NCBI GenBank assembly: GCA_002308215.1
Contig: DBVO01000029.1
Coordinates: 1 to 12,637, forward strand
Source: Christensenella sp. UBA1262
Lineage (GTDB): Bacteria > Bacillota > Clostridia > Christensenellales > CAG-917
Direction: 5' to 3'
DNA length: 12,637 nt
Shown: in pieces, positions 5,943 through 12,637 of the stretch
How positions within the stretch are numbered: the first letter of the stretch is position 1
Layout: every line of letters begins with the position of its first letter
Program-made: the position numbers and the translations under genes
Notes under the pieces: model-generated
Told to the model about the DNA's origin: nothing
Database searches by the model: none
What the model saw: the letters and a program-made list of their open reading frames with translations, nothing else

Positions 5943-6668
5943 CTATTCATCTATTGGCTCAACTGCAAAGAGGTCCTCTAATTTTATTCTCGCCTCTTGT
6001 TCGTCTCTTGCCTTAACGCCCAATGCTGACAATACTTCTTTTGCATATTGCATTGGACTTGCTATCGAAACAACAACAGATGGTATACCATCATTTTCAA
6101 CGCAATCATATGCGCCTGCAGCTAATACTGAAACAGGATCGAACACATAATCGTCAAAGTCGCTAAAGTCCTTTATAAGCTCTTTAACAGATTCCCCATC
6201 TATTTCATAACATGTTACTTCTTGTTTGTTTATATCTTTCTTAGAAGCTCCTACAAACACTTTAAAAGGAGCACCCAAACTATTTGCCAATAATGCACCA
6301 TCTACTAAATCAATGTTGACGCCATCATATGGCAAAAACAGATCAACTTCATCATCAACTGCTAGGTCAATATATGAAGATAATAATACTGATGCAATAA
6401 CAGAAGCTCTGATCTTTGTGTCTATTGACACAAACGATTTTGCGCTCTCTAGTTCTAATACAAAGAGATCCTCTTCTATTTCAACTAGTGGGAAATCACA
6501 ACCATTAGGAAGTGCTTGCACAATATCTGCTTTAATTGAAAAGCATTTATCGAGAATATATTCTATCCTTTCAGCTCCATCTAAAGCTGCGATTTCATCC
6601 AATAATTTATCGTCCATATTCCTGAAAGACGACGGAATTATTGATTCCGCCGCCCTTATCAAAACCAT
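5943..6668 (-). CDS. Shrunken threonine-synthase-like protein lacking the PLP site
   Basis: This 241-residue protein aligns by eye with threonine synthase (ThrC) over its outer parts. Residues 59-73 (FPLVEI...FVLEL) match the PLVEL...VLEL segment that precedes FHGPTLAFKD. At that motif the protein has ESAKSFVSID (74-83), with the PLP lysine position occupied by isoleucine 82. The SGDTG-containing core is absent. Residues 107-145 (LFLPYDGV...LLANSLGAPFKVFVGAS) match the VPSGNFG...LLAKSLGLPVKRFIAAT region, with the GNFG signature lost. SVVVSIASPMQYAKEVLSALG (about 197-217) matches the ThrC end (TASPxKFPESVLxALG). ThrC normally has 430-490 residues. Catalysis with PLP therefore looks impossible; a regulatory or binding role is inferred. 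The frame is open throughout, and ATG 6668 has AGGG six bases upstream. It lies in the same operon as trpS. Confidence 0.7.
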   Translation of the reverse strand: MVLIRAAESIIPSSFRNMDDKLLDEIAALDGAERIEYILDKCFSIKADIVQALPNGCDFPLVEIEEDLFVLELESAKSFVSIDTKIRASVIASVLLSSYIDLAVDDEVDLFLPYDGVNIDLVDGALLANSLGAPFKVFVGASKKDINKQEVTCYEIDGESVKELIKDFSDFDDYVFDPVSVLAAGAYDCVENDGIPSVVVSIASPMQYAKEVLSALGVKARDEQEARIKLEDLFAVEPIDE

Positions 6669-6695
6669 TTATTACCCTAATTTTTTCTTGCTCAA

Positions 6696-7121
6696 TTATG
6701 CTTCTTTTGCGTATTTGCTCAAGAACTCAGGGAAATTAACTTCATCTTCACTTACAGTAAGAACAAACCTTGTTTCAGAGTCCTTAGCTGTTGCATAAAG
6801 ATCTGTGAAGAATGATTCCATTTCTTGCACGGTTTTACCGAGCATTCTGTGGGCGCCGTCTATATAAAGTGTTTCAATATCATGGTTACCAGCAAGAATA
6901 CCTCTTATGAATCCCATAAGTGCTTCTTCACTGATTGGTGCATCTCCGAGCCAGCCTGACACGTTAACAACTCTCACTTGATAGCGGAGTGAATACATAT
7001 ATCTATCTGTATCCGTCAAGAACACAATATCTCCCTTTGCGACCTCAACGTTATCGTTTGCCATATCTATAATGATTTTTGTCTTTCCTGTTCCTTTTGC
7101 ACCTGTGATGAATTTGATCAT
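6696..7121 (-). CDS. Small P-loop ATP-binding protein
   Basis: The 141-residue protein has a Walker A motif GAKGTGKT at 7-14 close to the N-terminus and a Walker B-like LYIDG at 85-89, so it should bind nucleotide. The rest (FLTDTDRYMYSL, FIRGILAGNHDIETL, FPEFLSKYAKE) fits a small clostridial family that is often labelled 'twitching motility protein PilT' on weak grounds; nothing here links it to pili. The frame opens at a GTG (7127), but that codon is part of the ribosome binding site GGAGGTG, so ATG at 7121 with five-base spacing is the real start. It is the first gene of the operon, about 20 bases after the predicted transcript start and 27 bases before the threonine-synthase-like gene. 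Function unknown. Confidence 0.85.
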   Translation of the reverse strand: MIKFITGAKGTGKTKIIIDMANDNVEVAKGDIVFLTDTDRYMYSLRYQVRVVNVSGWLGDAPISEEALMGFIRGILAGNHDIETLYIDGAHRMLGKTVQEMESFFTDLYATAKDSETRFVLTVSEDEVNFPEFLSKYAKEA

Positions 7122-7147
7122 AAGCACCTCCAGATTATTCTATATAT

Positions 7148-7176
7148 ATTGTATATAAAGAATAAGAATATTTCAA
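7148..7176 (-). promoter_or_regulatory. Sigma-A promoter of the P-loop/ThrC-like/trpS/DUF5685/J-like operon
   Basis: TTGAAA (7171-7176) and TACAAT (7148-7153) on the minus strand are 17 bases apart, five of six matches each. The predicted start near 7141 gives a leader of about 20 bases ending in GGAGG, too short for a T-box or other riboswitch. The boxes and spacing are identical to those of the PHP-gene promoter. No clear terminator separates it from prfA, so some read-through from prfA is possible. Confidence 0.8.
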
Positions 7177-7195
7177 CCCTCAATTTTAAAAACTT

Positions 7196-8284
7196 TTAGT
7201 CCTCAATGTTTTCCAAAAGTTTGTTTTGAACTGCAATCTGCAAAGCAGAAATCATCTCATCCATGTCCCCGAGCATAAACTTATCGAGGCTATAAAGTGT
7301 AAGTCCAATACGATGGTCTGTGACACGTCCTTGCGGGAAATTATAGGTTCTAATACGCTCACTTCTATCGCCAGTTCCTACTTGTGCTTTGCGGTTTTCA
7401 GCATACTCTTTGTCTGCCTGTGATTGATAAAAATCATAGATGCGAGACTTCAAAACTTTTAGGGCCTTTTCTCTATTCTTTATCTGGCTTCGTTCATCTT
7501 GACATTCGACCACAATACCAGTTGGAATATGGGTCATACGGATAGCACTTTCTGTCTTATTGACGTGCTGTCCACCTGCGCCACCTGAACGATATGTATC
7601 AACCTTTATATCGTTTTCATTGATAACAACTTCAACATCTTCTGCTTCAGGAAGAACTGCAACCGTAACAGTTGATGTATGAACTCTTCCCTGAGATTCC
7701 GTCTCTGGAACTCTTTGAACTCTATGAACACCACTTTCGAACTTGAGCTTGCCATAAACGCCATTGCCCGTAATCATAAATACGAGTTCCTTTGCGCCGC
7801 CAAGTTCTGTATAGTTCATATTAACTTCTTCAACTTTCCAGTGATTGAGGTCAGCATAATGACGATACATCTTCATAAGCTCTGTACCAAACAATGCAGC
7901 CTCATCTCCGCCTGCGCCTGCGCGAATCTCCATGATAACGTTGTTATTCTCATTTGGATCCTTAGGCAACATAGCTATTTTAAGATCTTGACCATCTTGG
8001 TCAATTGCCTCACGAAGCTCATCAAGTTCTTGTTTGAACATTGCCTTCATGTCAAGGTTGGTTTCTAAAGAAACCATTTCTTCACAATCATCAAATTCTG
8101 ACTTATGTTTTTTATAACGATTATAGATATCAACTATAGGCATAAGATCGGCATGCTCTTTAGACAGCTCTTTAAATTCCTTTTGGTTTGAAATAACCGC
8201 AGGGTCACCGAGCATTTCGCCAACCTCGTTATATCTTGACTCGATTTTATCAAGTTTTTGTAGCATACCTTCAGTTATCTTCAT
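7196..8284 (-). CDS. prfA: Peptide chain release factor 1
   Basis: RF1 recognises UAA and UAG stop codons on the ribosome and triggers peptide release. The codon-recognition segment HRVQRVPETESQGRVHTS (187-204) has the PxT tripeptide as P-E-T at 193-195, a known RF1 variant in Firmicutes. The catalytic loop SGGAGGQHVN has GGQ at 237-239, and the serine/alanine context after it (KTESAIRMTH) is RF1-like rather than RF2-like. GAGGDEAALF at about 123-132 is the usual conserved segment. Length (362 residues) is normal. The ATG overlaps the stop codon of the DUF1385-PrmC gene (ATGA), with GGTGGTGA upstream as ribosome binding site. This matters because PrmC methylates the glutamine of GGQ, so modifier and substrate are co-translated. 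Confidence 0.97.
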   Translation of the reverse strand: MKITEGMLQKLDKIESRYNEVGEMLGDPAVISNQKEFKELSKEHADLMPIVDIYNRYKKHKSEFDDCEEMVSLETNLDMKAMFKQELDELREAIDQDGQDLKIAMLPKDPNENNNVIMEIRAGAGGDEAALFGTELMKMYRHYADLNHWKVEEVNMNYTELGGAKELVFMITGNGVYGKLKFESGVHRVQRVPETESQGRVHTSTVTVAVLPEAEDVEVVINENDIKVDTYRSGGAGGQHVNKTESAIRMTHIPTGIVVECQDERSQIKNREKALKVLKSRIYDFYQSQADKEYAENRKAQVGTGDRSERIRTYNFPQGRVTDHRIGLTLYSLDKFMLGDMDEMISALQIAVQNKLLENIED

Positions 8285-10149
8285 GCTCTTTTCACCACCG
8301 CAATTCTATCTTTGCCTTCAATATCTTTAATTATTTCTACATCAAATTTTGCGAATACTTCTTTTATGCTTTCTGCTTGATCGATACCAAATTCGCACAT
8401 AAACACGCCGCCATCATTTAGATGTTCATTAAGTTGGCTAGCGATAATTCTATAATACTTGAGCCCATCTTCTGAACCATCTAACGCAAGTCTAGGTTCA
8501 AAGTTTTTAACTTTGGTATCCAAAGATTCAATGTCTTTTGATGGAATATATGGCGGATTAGAAACGATAACATCATATTTGCTATCAATCTTATCGAACA
8601 TATTTGACTCAATAAAATTAACCTTTACACCTGCATTCAATGCATTAGCACGTGCAACATCTAAAGCAGGAGCACTCACGTCAGATGCGGTTACGCTTGC
8701 CCCAGTTTTTGATGCAATAACTGTTGCAATTGCGCCGCTTCCTGTACAAAGATCAAGGACTGATACTTCACTATCGTTTCTGTTGCCAATCTCTGCGATT
8801 GCTTTCTCAACAAGTTCTTCTGTCTCTGGACGAGGAATTAGAACATTTTGATTGACTGAAATTTTTACTCCGTAAAAATCAGTATAACCAACTGCATATT
8901 GGAATGGCAAACCTGTTGACATCTTTTTAGCAATTATTTCGCCAGCATCATATTGCTCTTTAGAAAGAACTTTCAAGTCTTTTACTTCACTGCGCTTGCA
9001 ACCTGTAATCTCTACAAACAACCAGTCCATATCAGACTCATCTGCTGTCTTTGCAATATCTTCAAAACGTTTTCTAGCAACACCATATGGCACGCTGATT
9101 TTGAATTGTTGCTCTGGTACGTTATCATTTTGTTCCATTTCAAGAACAGTTTTGAAAGCGGCAATAGCAACCTCAAGCATATCATCTGATGGTTCTCTTG
9201 TTGTAAGTTTTTGGAGCAACATACCTGGAGCACGCAAAATACGGACAAACAAGCAATCACTCTTTGCAAGCAATTTCAAAAGTTCATAAGAAAATGCTGC
9301 AACTACTGGCAAGAATAACAACTTAAATCCAAGTCGAATGAGTGCGTTAATAACTTTATATGCGGACATGGTGTTAGGAACTAATAATCCACATCTTTCA
9401 AGCATAAAGTTGATTAATACAAACACCATGATACTTACTGCGATAACAAAGAAAATAAATGTTGTACCACAACGTGAATGCTCGCGTTTCATTTTCTTTG
9501 CGTTATCAACTGTTAATTCAAGTCCATGTTCAAAACAAGCAATTGTTTTGTGTTCAGCTCCGTGATACATAAATACTCTGCGTATATCTTTCATCACTGA
9601 CACAAGCAAAATGTATGAAATGAATATGATAAGCATAATTCCGCCTTCGATAAGGCTATACCAAAGGCTACGAAGCGAACTCGTATCAATAGCTGGAACA
9701 TGGTCACAGATAAGCCCCGCAAGGAAATTTGGCAAAAATACAAAAAGTCCAACTGCAAGAGCAACACCCAATACTACAGAAAACACCATAATGATGCTCA
9801 TTGGATTGATCTTGAGTTTATCAGAGACCCACTTGTCAAATTTAGTTGGCTCAGCGAAATCCCCATACACTTCTGCAGAACGCATCATTATTCCAGTACC
9901 TTGGAATAATTGCGTGATAAGATTAACAACACCACGTACAAAAGGAAGACGCAAAAACCAGTTTCTTTCCTTTGCGCTCTTTGTGTATTTATTTTCAATG
10001 GTAATTTCGCCTGTAGCTGAACGCACGGCTGTCGCAACAGAGCGAGAGCCTTTCATCATTACACCTTCTAGGACAGCTTGGCCACCTATTGATGTCCTGC
10101 AAGCGATTTTATCCTTTTTAAGTTTTTCTTTCTTTTCTTTTTTTGCCAT
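8281..10149 (-). CDS. prmC: Fusion of DUF1385 membrane protein and PrmC glutamine methyltransferase
   Basis: One 622-residue protein combines two proteins that are normally separate neighbours. Residues about 17-335 are DUF1385: SIGGQAVLEGVMMKG (20-34), four predicted membrane helices (about 118-142, 163-187, 228-250, 270-295) and the motif YHGAEHKTIACFEHGLEL (195-212). After a linker at about 336-350, residues 351-622 are PrmC: the N-terminal helical domain with GLPFQYAVGYTDFYG (413-427) and IPRPETE (438-444), the SAM-binding DLCTGSG (466-472) and the catalytic NPPY (531-534). PrmC methylates the GGQ glutamine of release factors. No stop codon or frame break appears at the junction. GGAG six bases before ATG 10149 supports the start. 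The fusion would tether PrmC to the membrane; the role of DUF1385 is not known. prfA follows with an ATGA overlap. Confidence 0.92.
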   Translation of the reverse strand: MAKKEKKEKLKKDKIACRTSIGGQAVLEGVMMKGSRSVATAVRSATGEITIENKYTKSAKERNWFLRLPFVRGVVNLITQLFQGTGIMMRSAEVYGDFAEPTKFDKWVSDKLKINPMSIIMVFSVVLGVALAVGLFVFLPNFLAGLICDHVPAIDTSSLRSLWYSLIEGGIMLIIFISYILLVSVMKDIRRVFMYHGAEHKTIACFEHGLELTVDNAKKMKREHSRCGTTFIFFVIAVSIMVFVLINFMLERCGLLVPNTMSAYKVINALIRLGFKLLFLPVVAAFSYELLKLLAKSDCLFVRILRAPGMLLQKLTTREPSDDMLEVAIAAFKTVLEMEQNDNVPEQQFKISVPYGVARKRFEDIAKTADESDMDWLFVEITGCKRSEVKDLKVLSKEQYDAGEIIAKKMSTGLPFQYAVGYTDFYGVKISVNQNVLIPRPETEELVEKAIAEIGNRNDSEVSVLDLCTGSGAIATVIASKTGASVTASDVSAPALDVARANALNAGVKVNFIESNMFDKIDSKYDVIVSNPPYIPSKDIESLDTKVKNFEPRLALDGSEDGLKYYRIIASQLNEHLNDGGVFMCEFGIDQAESIKEVFAKFDVEIIKDIEGKDRIAVVKRA

Positions 10150-10180
10150 ATATACTCCAAAAATAAAAGAGCTGTAATCT

Positions 10181-10209
10181 ATTCTATAAGAAAAATCTAA
10201 TCTCGTAAA
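10181..10209 (-). promoter_or_regulatory. Probable promoter of the DUF1385-prmC/prfA unit
   Basis: TTTACG (10204-10209) and TAGAAT (10181-10186) on the minus strand are 17 bases apart, with four and five matches to consensus. The predicted transcript start is near 10174, giving a leader of about 25 bases with GGAG. It lies in the 140-base gap behind the rpmE terminator, where an independent promoter is needed; nothing else is recognised in that gap. Confidence 0.6.
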
Positions 10210-10251
10210 GTTAAATTAATATTAAAATTATAAATATTTATAAAAAGGCAT

Positions 10252-10279
10252 AAAAAAAGCGGACGATTGAATCGTCCGC
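10252..10279 (-). terminator. Strong intrinsic terminator after rpmE
   Basis: A perfect 9-base-pair GC-rich stem GCGGACGAT / ATCGTCCGC (10259-10267 with 10271-10279) with a 3-base loop is followed on the minus strand by seven Ts (10258-10252). A T-run also follows on the plus strand, so it could work in both directions, but only minus-strand genes are present here. Confidence 0.95.
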
Positions 10280-10289
10280 AATTTTTTTG

Positions 10290-10496
10290 TTAGTCGAGAT
10301 TGTATCTCTTTTTGAACTTGTCCACGCGTCCGCCGGTGTCAACAAGTTTTTGCTTGCCGGTGAAGTATGGATGGCACTTTGAGCAAATTTCAACTCTAAG
10401 TTCCTTCACGTTCTTCGTTGTGCCGGTTTGGAACGTATTACCACAAGCACAGATGACTGTAACGTCATGATACTCTGGATGGATACCTTCTTTCAT
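10290..10496 (-). CDS. rpmE: 50S ribosomal protein L31, zinc-binding (C+) type
   Basis: The 68-residue protein begins MKEGIHPEYHDVTV and has the four zinc-ligand cysteines of the C+ form of L31 at 16, 18, 38 and 41 (CAC and CSKC), followed by HPYFTGKQK and the C-terminal RVDKFKKRY. L31 is a peripheral protein of the large subunit near the central protuberance. The C+ form is the version that zinc-starved bacteria replace with a cysteine-free paralogue; no paralogue is in the window. AGGAGAA eight bases before the ATG is a strong ribosome binding site. It is a single-gene transcript with its own consensus promoter and terminator, placed ahead of DUF1385-prmC/prfA as is common in Firmicutes. 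Confidence 0.97.
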   Translation of the reverse strand: MKEGIHPEYHDVTVICACGNTFQTGTTKNVKELRVEICSKCHPYFTGKQKLVDTGGRVDKFKKRYNLD

Positions 10497-10566
10497 TTTC
10501 GTTCTCCTAACTTGATTTTTACACCCACACGCACCAAACTATGCGTATATGACATAAAGTTTCTTT

Positions 10567-10595
10567 ATTATATAAAGTGTTAACAACCTTGTCAA
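10567..10595 (-). promoter_or_regulatory. Consensus promoter of rpmE with a ~64-base leader
   Basis: A perfect TTGACA (10590-10595) and a perfect TATAAT (10567-10572) are 17 bases apart on the minus strand, the strongest promoter in the window. It starts five bases after the stop codon of the ABC ATPase gene. The leader from about 10560 to the ATG at 10496 holds a weak ACGCA / TGCGT hairpin (10529-10546) and the ribosome binding site. It may carry an L31-type autoregulatory leader, but this was not recognised with confidence. Confidence 0.92.
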
Positions 10596-10599
10596 GCAT

Positions 10600-11313
10600 T
10601 TACAGCAACGCTTTTAAAAGTTTTTCTCTGACTTCAGTTAGACTATCATCCGCAAGAGAGCGATTCTTTTTGTCACTAACAATTTCTCCACTCTCAACAA
10701 CTTTTACAGAATCTTCAATTTTGCCCAACACAAAATATTCATCTGCAGTAAGCAAGCACTCATCTATAGCATGAGTTACAAAGACAATTGTTCTTGGGGA
10801 TCTTTCATTAAGCTCGATAAGAGCACTAAGGAGTCTAGCTTTAAGTGCTGTATCAAGAGCTTTAAATGGTTCATCAAGAAGTAATATCTGACTCTTAAAA
10901 AGATACGCCCTGGCCATAGCAACACGCTGTGCCTGTCCACCACTTATCTCTGTAGGAAGCTTGTGAGCTATATCATCTATCTCCAAAAGAGAGAGCATAT
11001 TTTCTATCTTTTCGCGCCTAACTTTCTTGTCTTTAATTTGTGAGCGTAATATCAAATCAAGGTTTTTAAATACCGTAATTGTAGGTATTAACCTGTCTTT
11101 CTGAAAAATATAGCTCACTCCAGCATCATCTGTTTGTATATCTCCATCATACGATTTAAGGCCAGCAATAGCGTTTAATAATGTTGTTTTACCAACACCA
11201 CTCCCGCCTAAAATTACGCTGATTTTATTCTCGGCAATTTCAAGATTAAAGTCGTCAAATATCACCTTATCATCGTATTTAACGCCAAGATTTTTAATAA
11301 CAATTCCGCTCAT
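10600..11313 (-). CDS. ABC transporter ATPase, NitT/TauT (nitrate/sulfonate/taurine-like) family
   Basis: This cytoplasmic ATPase subunit powers the importer encoded by the two preceding genes. From ATG 11313 it has 237 residues with Walker A GGSGVGKT (36-43), Q-loop Q71 (YIFQKDRLIP, a Q-loop context typical of the NitT/TauT group), signature ISGGQAQRVAMARA (123-136), Walker B ILLLDEP (143-149) and switch histidine H181 (FVTHAIDE). All catalytic residues are present. The frame opens at a TTG at 11328, but that codon is part of the ribosome binding site GGGAGGTGG, so ATG 11313, which overlaps the permease stop codon (ATGA), is the true start. The substrate cannot be told; this family carries nitrate, sulfonates, taurine or pyrimidine precursors. 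No terminator follows, so read-through into rpmE is possible. Confidence 0.93.
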   Translation of the reverse strand: MSGIVIKNLGVKYDDKVIFDDFNLEIAENKISVILGGSGVGKTTLLNAIAGLKSYDGDIQTDDAGVSYIFQKDRLIPTITVFKNLDLILRSQIKDKKVRREKIENMLSLLEIDDIAHKLPTEISGGQAQRVAMARAYLFKSQILLLDEPFKALDTALKARLLSALIELNERSPRTIVFVTHAIDECLLTADEYFVLGKIEDSVKVVESGEIVSDKKNRSLADDSLTEVREKLLKALL

Positions 11314-12098
11314 CTTGCCACCTCCCAAATTTTCTTTGAGATTGCTACAATGCCTTCCAATACAAAACTGAATACTATAGCAACAAGTGTCCAGGCAAGC
11401 AAATATGCTACCTCGAATGATGCGTATGCTGTTTGTATTTTCCCACCCACACTACGTGCTACACTTGTCAAAATCTCTGCAGCAACTACTACTTTAAACG
11501 TAAGTGAAAGCGTTGATTTTGAAGTATCAAAAAGCGTATTCGCGATAGATGGTAAATATACAAATCTTATACGATTTATTGGCGAAACATTATATAGTTT
11601 TGCCATTTCTACAAGATCCCTATCCACACCTACTATTGCAGAATAAAATGCCGAATACATAATTGGAAATGCAATTAAGAATCCAACCAGTATCGCCATT
11701 GTTGTATTATGCACAAAAGCATACATGATAAGGATTACCGCTACAGTTGGCGCTGCACGTAGAATTGTTACAAGTGGCGACATTATACGATGGAATGGTT
11801 TAAATACACCACCAAGTGTCGCAAACAAAAGTGCAATAACAAATGATGTGATAAATGATATAAGCGTCCTTAATATACTAGCAAGAACAGAAAGCCAAAA
11901 GCCATCTTCGCCGCCAAGCTTAAAGAAACGCTCTAAAACCACATCTGGCATAGGAAGCACAAGTGGGTTATCTTTTATTTTAGCCACTATAGCCCACACA
12001 GCAAGCGCAATGCCAAGCGCTATTATTGGATAACAAATGTTTTCCAATATGCGCTTGGTTTGTACTTTATTGAGTTTTGATTCTAATTTGTTTGTCAT
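11310..12098 (-). CDS. ABC transporter permease, NitT/TauT family
   Basis: This inner-membrane subunit has 262 residues and about six hydrophobic segments (near 22-40, 74-97, 105-128, 132-154, 197-213, 232-253). The cytoplasmic loop at about 155-186 (GVDRDLVEMAKLYNVSP...YLPSI) is the EAA loop that docks on the ATPase. LVLPMPDVVLERFFKL near residues 46-61 is the typical 'LPxPxxV' segment after the first helix of this family. Its start at 12098 lies seven bases after the binding-protein gene, with a modest GGATAA as ribosome binding site. The stop overlaps the ATPase start, so the order is binding protein, permease, ATPase. Two copies would normally form the channel. Substrate unknown. Confidence 0.93.
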   Translation of the reverse strand: MTNKLESKLNKVQTKRILENICYPIIALGIALAVWAIVAKIKDNPLVLPMPDVVLERFFKLGGEDGFWLSVLASILRTLISFITSFVIALLFATLGGVFKPFHRIMSPLVTILRAAPTVAVILIMYAFVHNTTMAILVGFLIAFPIMYSAFYSAIVGVDRDLVEMAKLYNVSPINRIRFVYLPSIANTLFDTSKSTLSLTFKVVVAAEILTSVARSVGGKIQTAYASFEVAYLLAWTLVAIVFSFVLEGIVAISKKIWEVAR

Positions 12099-12105
12099 AT
12101 ATTAA

Positions 12106-12637
12106 TTATCCAAAAATAAGGTCTTTAGCACTATCCCAGTCAATATTATTTCCTTGGCCATCTTTTGGCATAACATTCTTCAAGAACGCAATTATTTCAT
12201 CTTGAGATGAAATGTTTAATCTTGATCCGTCTACTGCACAACGTGGAATTGATGGTGCTGGGAAAACTGCGCTTTCATAAAGTTGTTTAGCTTTTGCAGT
12301 TACTTCACTGGCATGTTCACTAATCCATGTATTGTTTGCTGCAAGTTTTCCAAATAAATCTGCCATGAATGTACCATCATTAGCTAGAGCTGTTCTAACA
12401 AATAAGCCCGCTTGTGGATATGAGTTGCCATTTGCGCTATTTGCAGCTGCATATGCTGCTTGCATATTTAATTCTCTAGTTTTAGAAAGTGCATTCTTTG
12501 TTGCTGTTGCCGCAGGTTCACCTACAACAATAAAATCTACTTGATTGTCTGAAAGAAGAGCTCTTGCTGCTGTACCATCTGCAACATATTGAACCAATAC
12601 TTGGTTCTCGCCTGGATCTCCAGATTCAATCATGCCA
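12106..12637 (-). CDS. ABC transporter substrate-binding protein, N-terminus outside window
   Basis: The frame is open to the window edge, so only about the last 176 residues are visible and no signal peptide can be assessed. The segment DGTAARALLSDNQVDFIVVGEPAAT looks like the hinge and second lobe of a periplasmic-type binding protein of the NMT1/SsuA/TauA class, in which an A-x-x-x-x-EPA pattern is common. YPQAGLFVRTALAND fits the returning beta strand, and the rest is helical up to WDSAKDLIFG. In a Firmicute this would be a membrane-anchored lipoprotein. Position directly before the permease (seven bases) supports the role. The ATG at 12633 is only an internal methionine. Ligand not identifiable. 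Confidence 0.85.
   Translation of the reverse strand, partial: GMIESGDPGENQVLVQYVADGTAARALLSDNQVDFIVVGEPAATATKNALSKTRELNMQAAYAAANSANGNSYPQAGLFVRTALANDGTFMADLFGKLAANNTWISEHASEVTAKAKQLYESAVFPAPSIPRCAVDGSRLNISSQDEIIAFLKNVMPKDGQGNNIDWDSAKDLIFG

Noticed and set aside
6433..6442. K77 of the threonine-synthase-like protein as a surviving PLP lysine
   Set aside because: It lies five residues before the aligned lysine position and in a different sequence context, and the SGDTG and GNFG cofactor motifs are also missing.
6226..6798. A 190-codon plus-strand open frame opposite the threonine-synthase-like gene
   Set aside because: It is serine/asparagine-rich with no domain pattern, has no ribosome binding site, and runs across two well-supported minus-strand genes; it is an antisense shadow.
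7122..7127. GTG start for the P-loop ATPase gene
   Set aside because: The GTG belongs to the GGAGGTG ribosome binding site; ATG 7121 has ideal spacing.
9611..10177. A 188-codon plus-strand open frame opposite the DUF1385 part
   Set aside because: Its composition is typical of antisense to a membrane-protein gene, it has no motif or start signal, and the minus strand holds clear DUF1385 motifs.
10252..10280. The rpmE hairpin as a repeat or attachment site
   Set aside because: It is a single GC-rich stem with a T-run directly after a gene, fully explained as an intrinsic terminator.
11314..11328. TTG start for the ABC ATPase gene
   Set aside because: The TTG is the first codon of the GGGAGGTGG ribosome-binding region, and ATG 11313 overlaps the permease stop in the common ATGA arrangement.
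1..12637. CRISPR arrays, tRNA/rRNA genes, IS elements, phage genes
   Set aside because: No spaced direct repeats, cloverleaf-like sequence, transposase or integrase motif or terminal inverted repeats were seen; the strand and gene order look like ordinary chromosome.

Overview
This window looks like the chromosome of a low-GC Firmicute, most likely an uncultured clostridial (gut-type) lineage. Every recognisable gene lies on the minus strand. The reasons are AT-rich intergenic DNA with consensus sigma-A promoters, strong AAAGGAG-type ribosome binding sites, the rpmE / DUF1385 / prmC / prfA gene order familiar from Firmicutes, and the DUF5685 plus J-domain-like gene pair known from Clostridia. 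No rRNA, tRNA, CRISPR array, IS element or prophage gene was seen. There is no gene-free stretch longer than about 300 bases.

Read in transcription order (right to left), the layout is as follows. (1) 12637-10600: a NitT/TauT-type ABC importer made of a substrate-binding protein (cut by the window edge), a permease and an ATPase; permease and ATPase overlap by ATGA. (2) 10595-10252: rpmE with a perfect TTGACA-17-TATAAT promoter and a strong intrinsic terminator. (3) 10209-7196: a translation-termination unit in which DUF1385 membrane protein and PrmC are fused in one 622-residue protein, followed by prfA (RF1, the substrate of PrmC) with an ATGA overlap. (4) 7176-3247: a five-gene operon with a clear promoter at one end and a terminator at the other. 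It encodes a small P-loop ATPase, a shrunken threonine-synthase-like protein without the PLP lysine, TrpRS, a DUF5685 protein and a J-like/TPR protein with a very cysteine-rich tail. (5) 3240-2263: a six-helix membrane protein and an XRE-type regulator, starting directly behind the previous terminator and ending in their own terminator. (6) 2159-318: uvrC, whose promoter sits so close to the start codon that the message may be leaderless. (7) 297-1: a PHP-domain phosphoesterase with its own promoter, truncated by the window edge.

The most unusual content is in region 4. The threonine-synthase-like protein appears to be a pseudoenzyme that has lost the PLP-binding core yet keeps an intact reading frame. 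The DUF5685 protein has two aspartate-rich motifs about 120 residues apart, which resemble class I isoprenoid-synthase folds. Its translationally linked partner combines a J-like domain without HPD with a tail holding ten cysteines in 26 residues. The DUF1385-PrmC fusion in region 3 is the other notable architecture. All functional statements come from motif reading only; no database search was possible.
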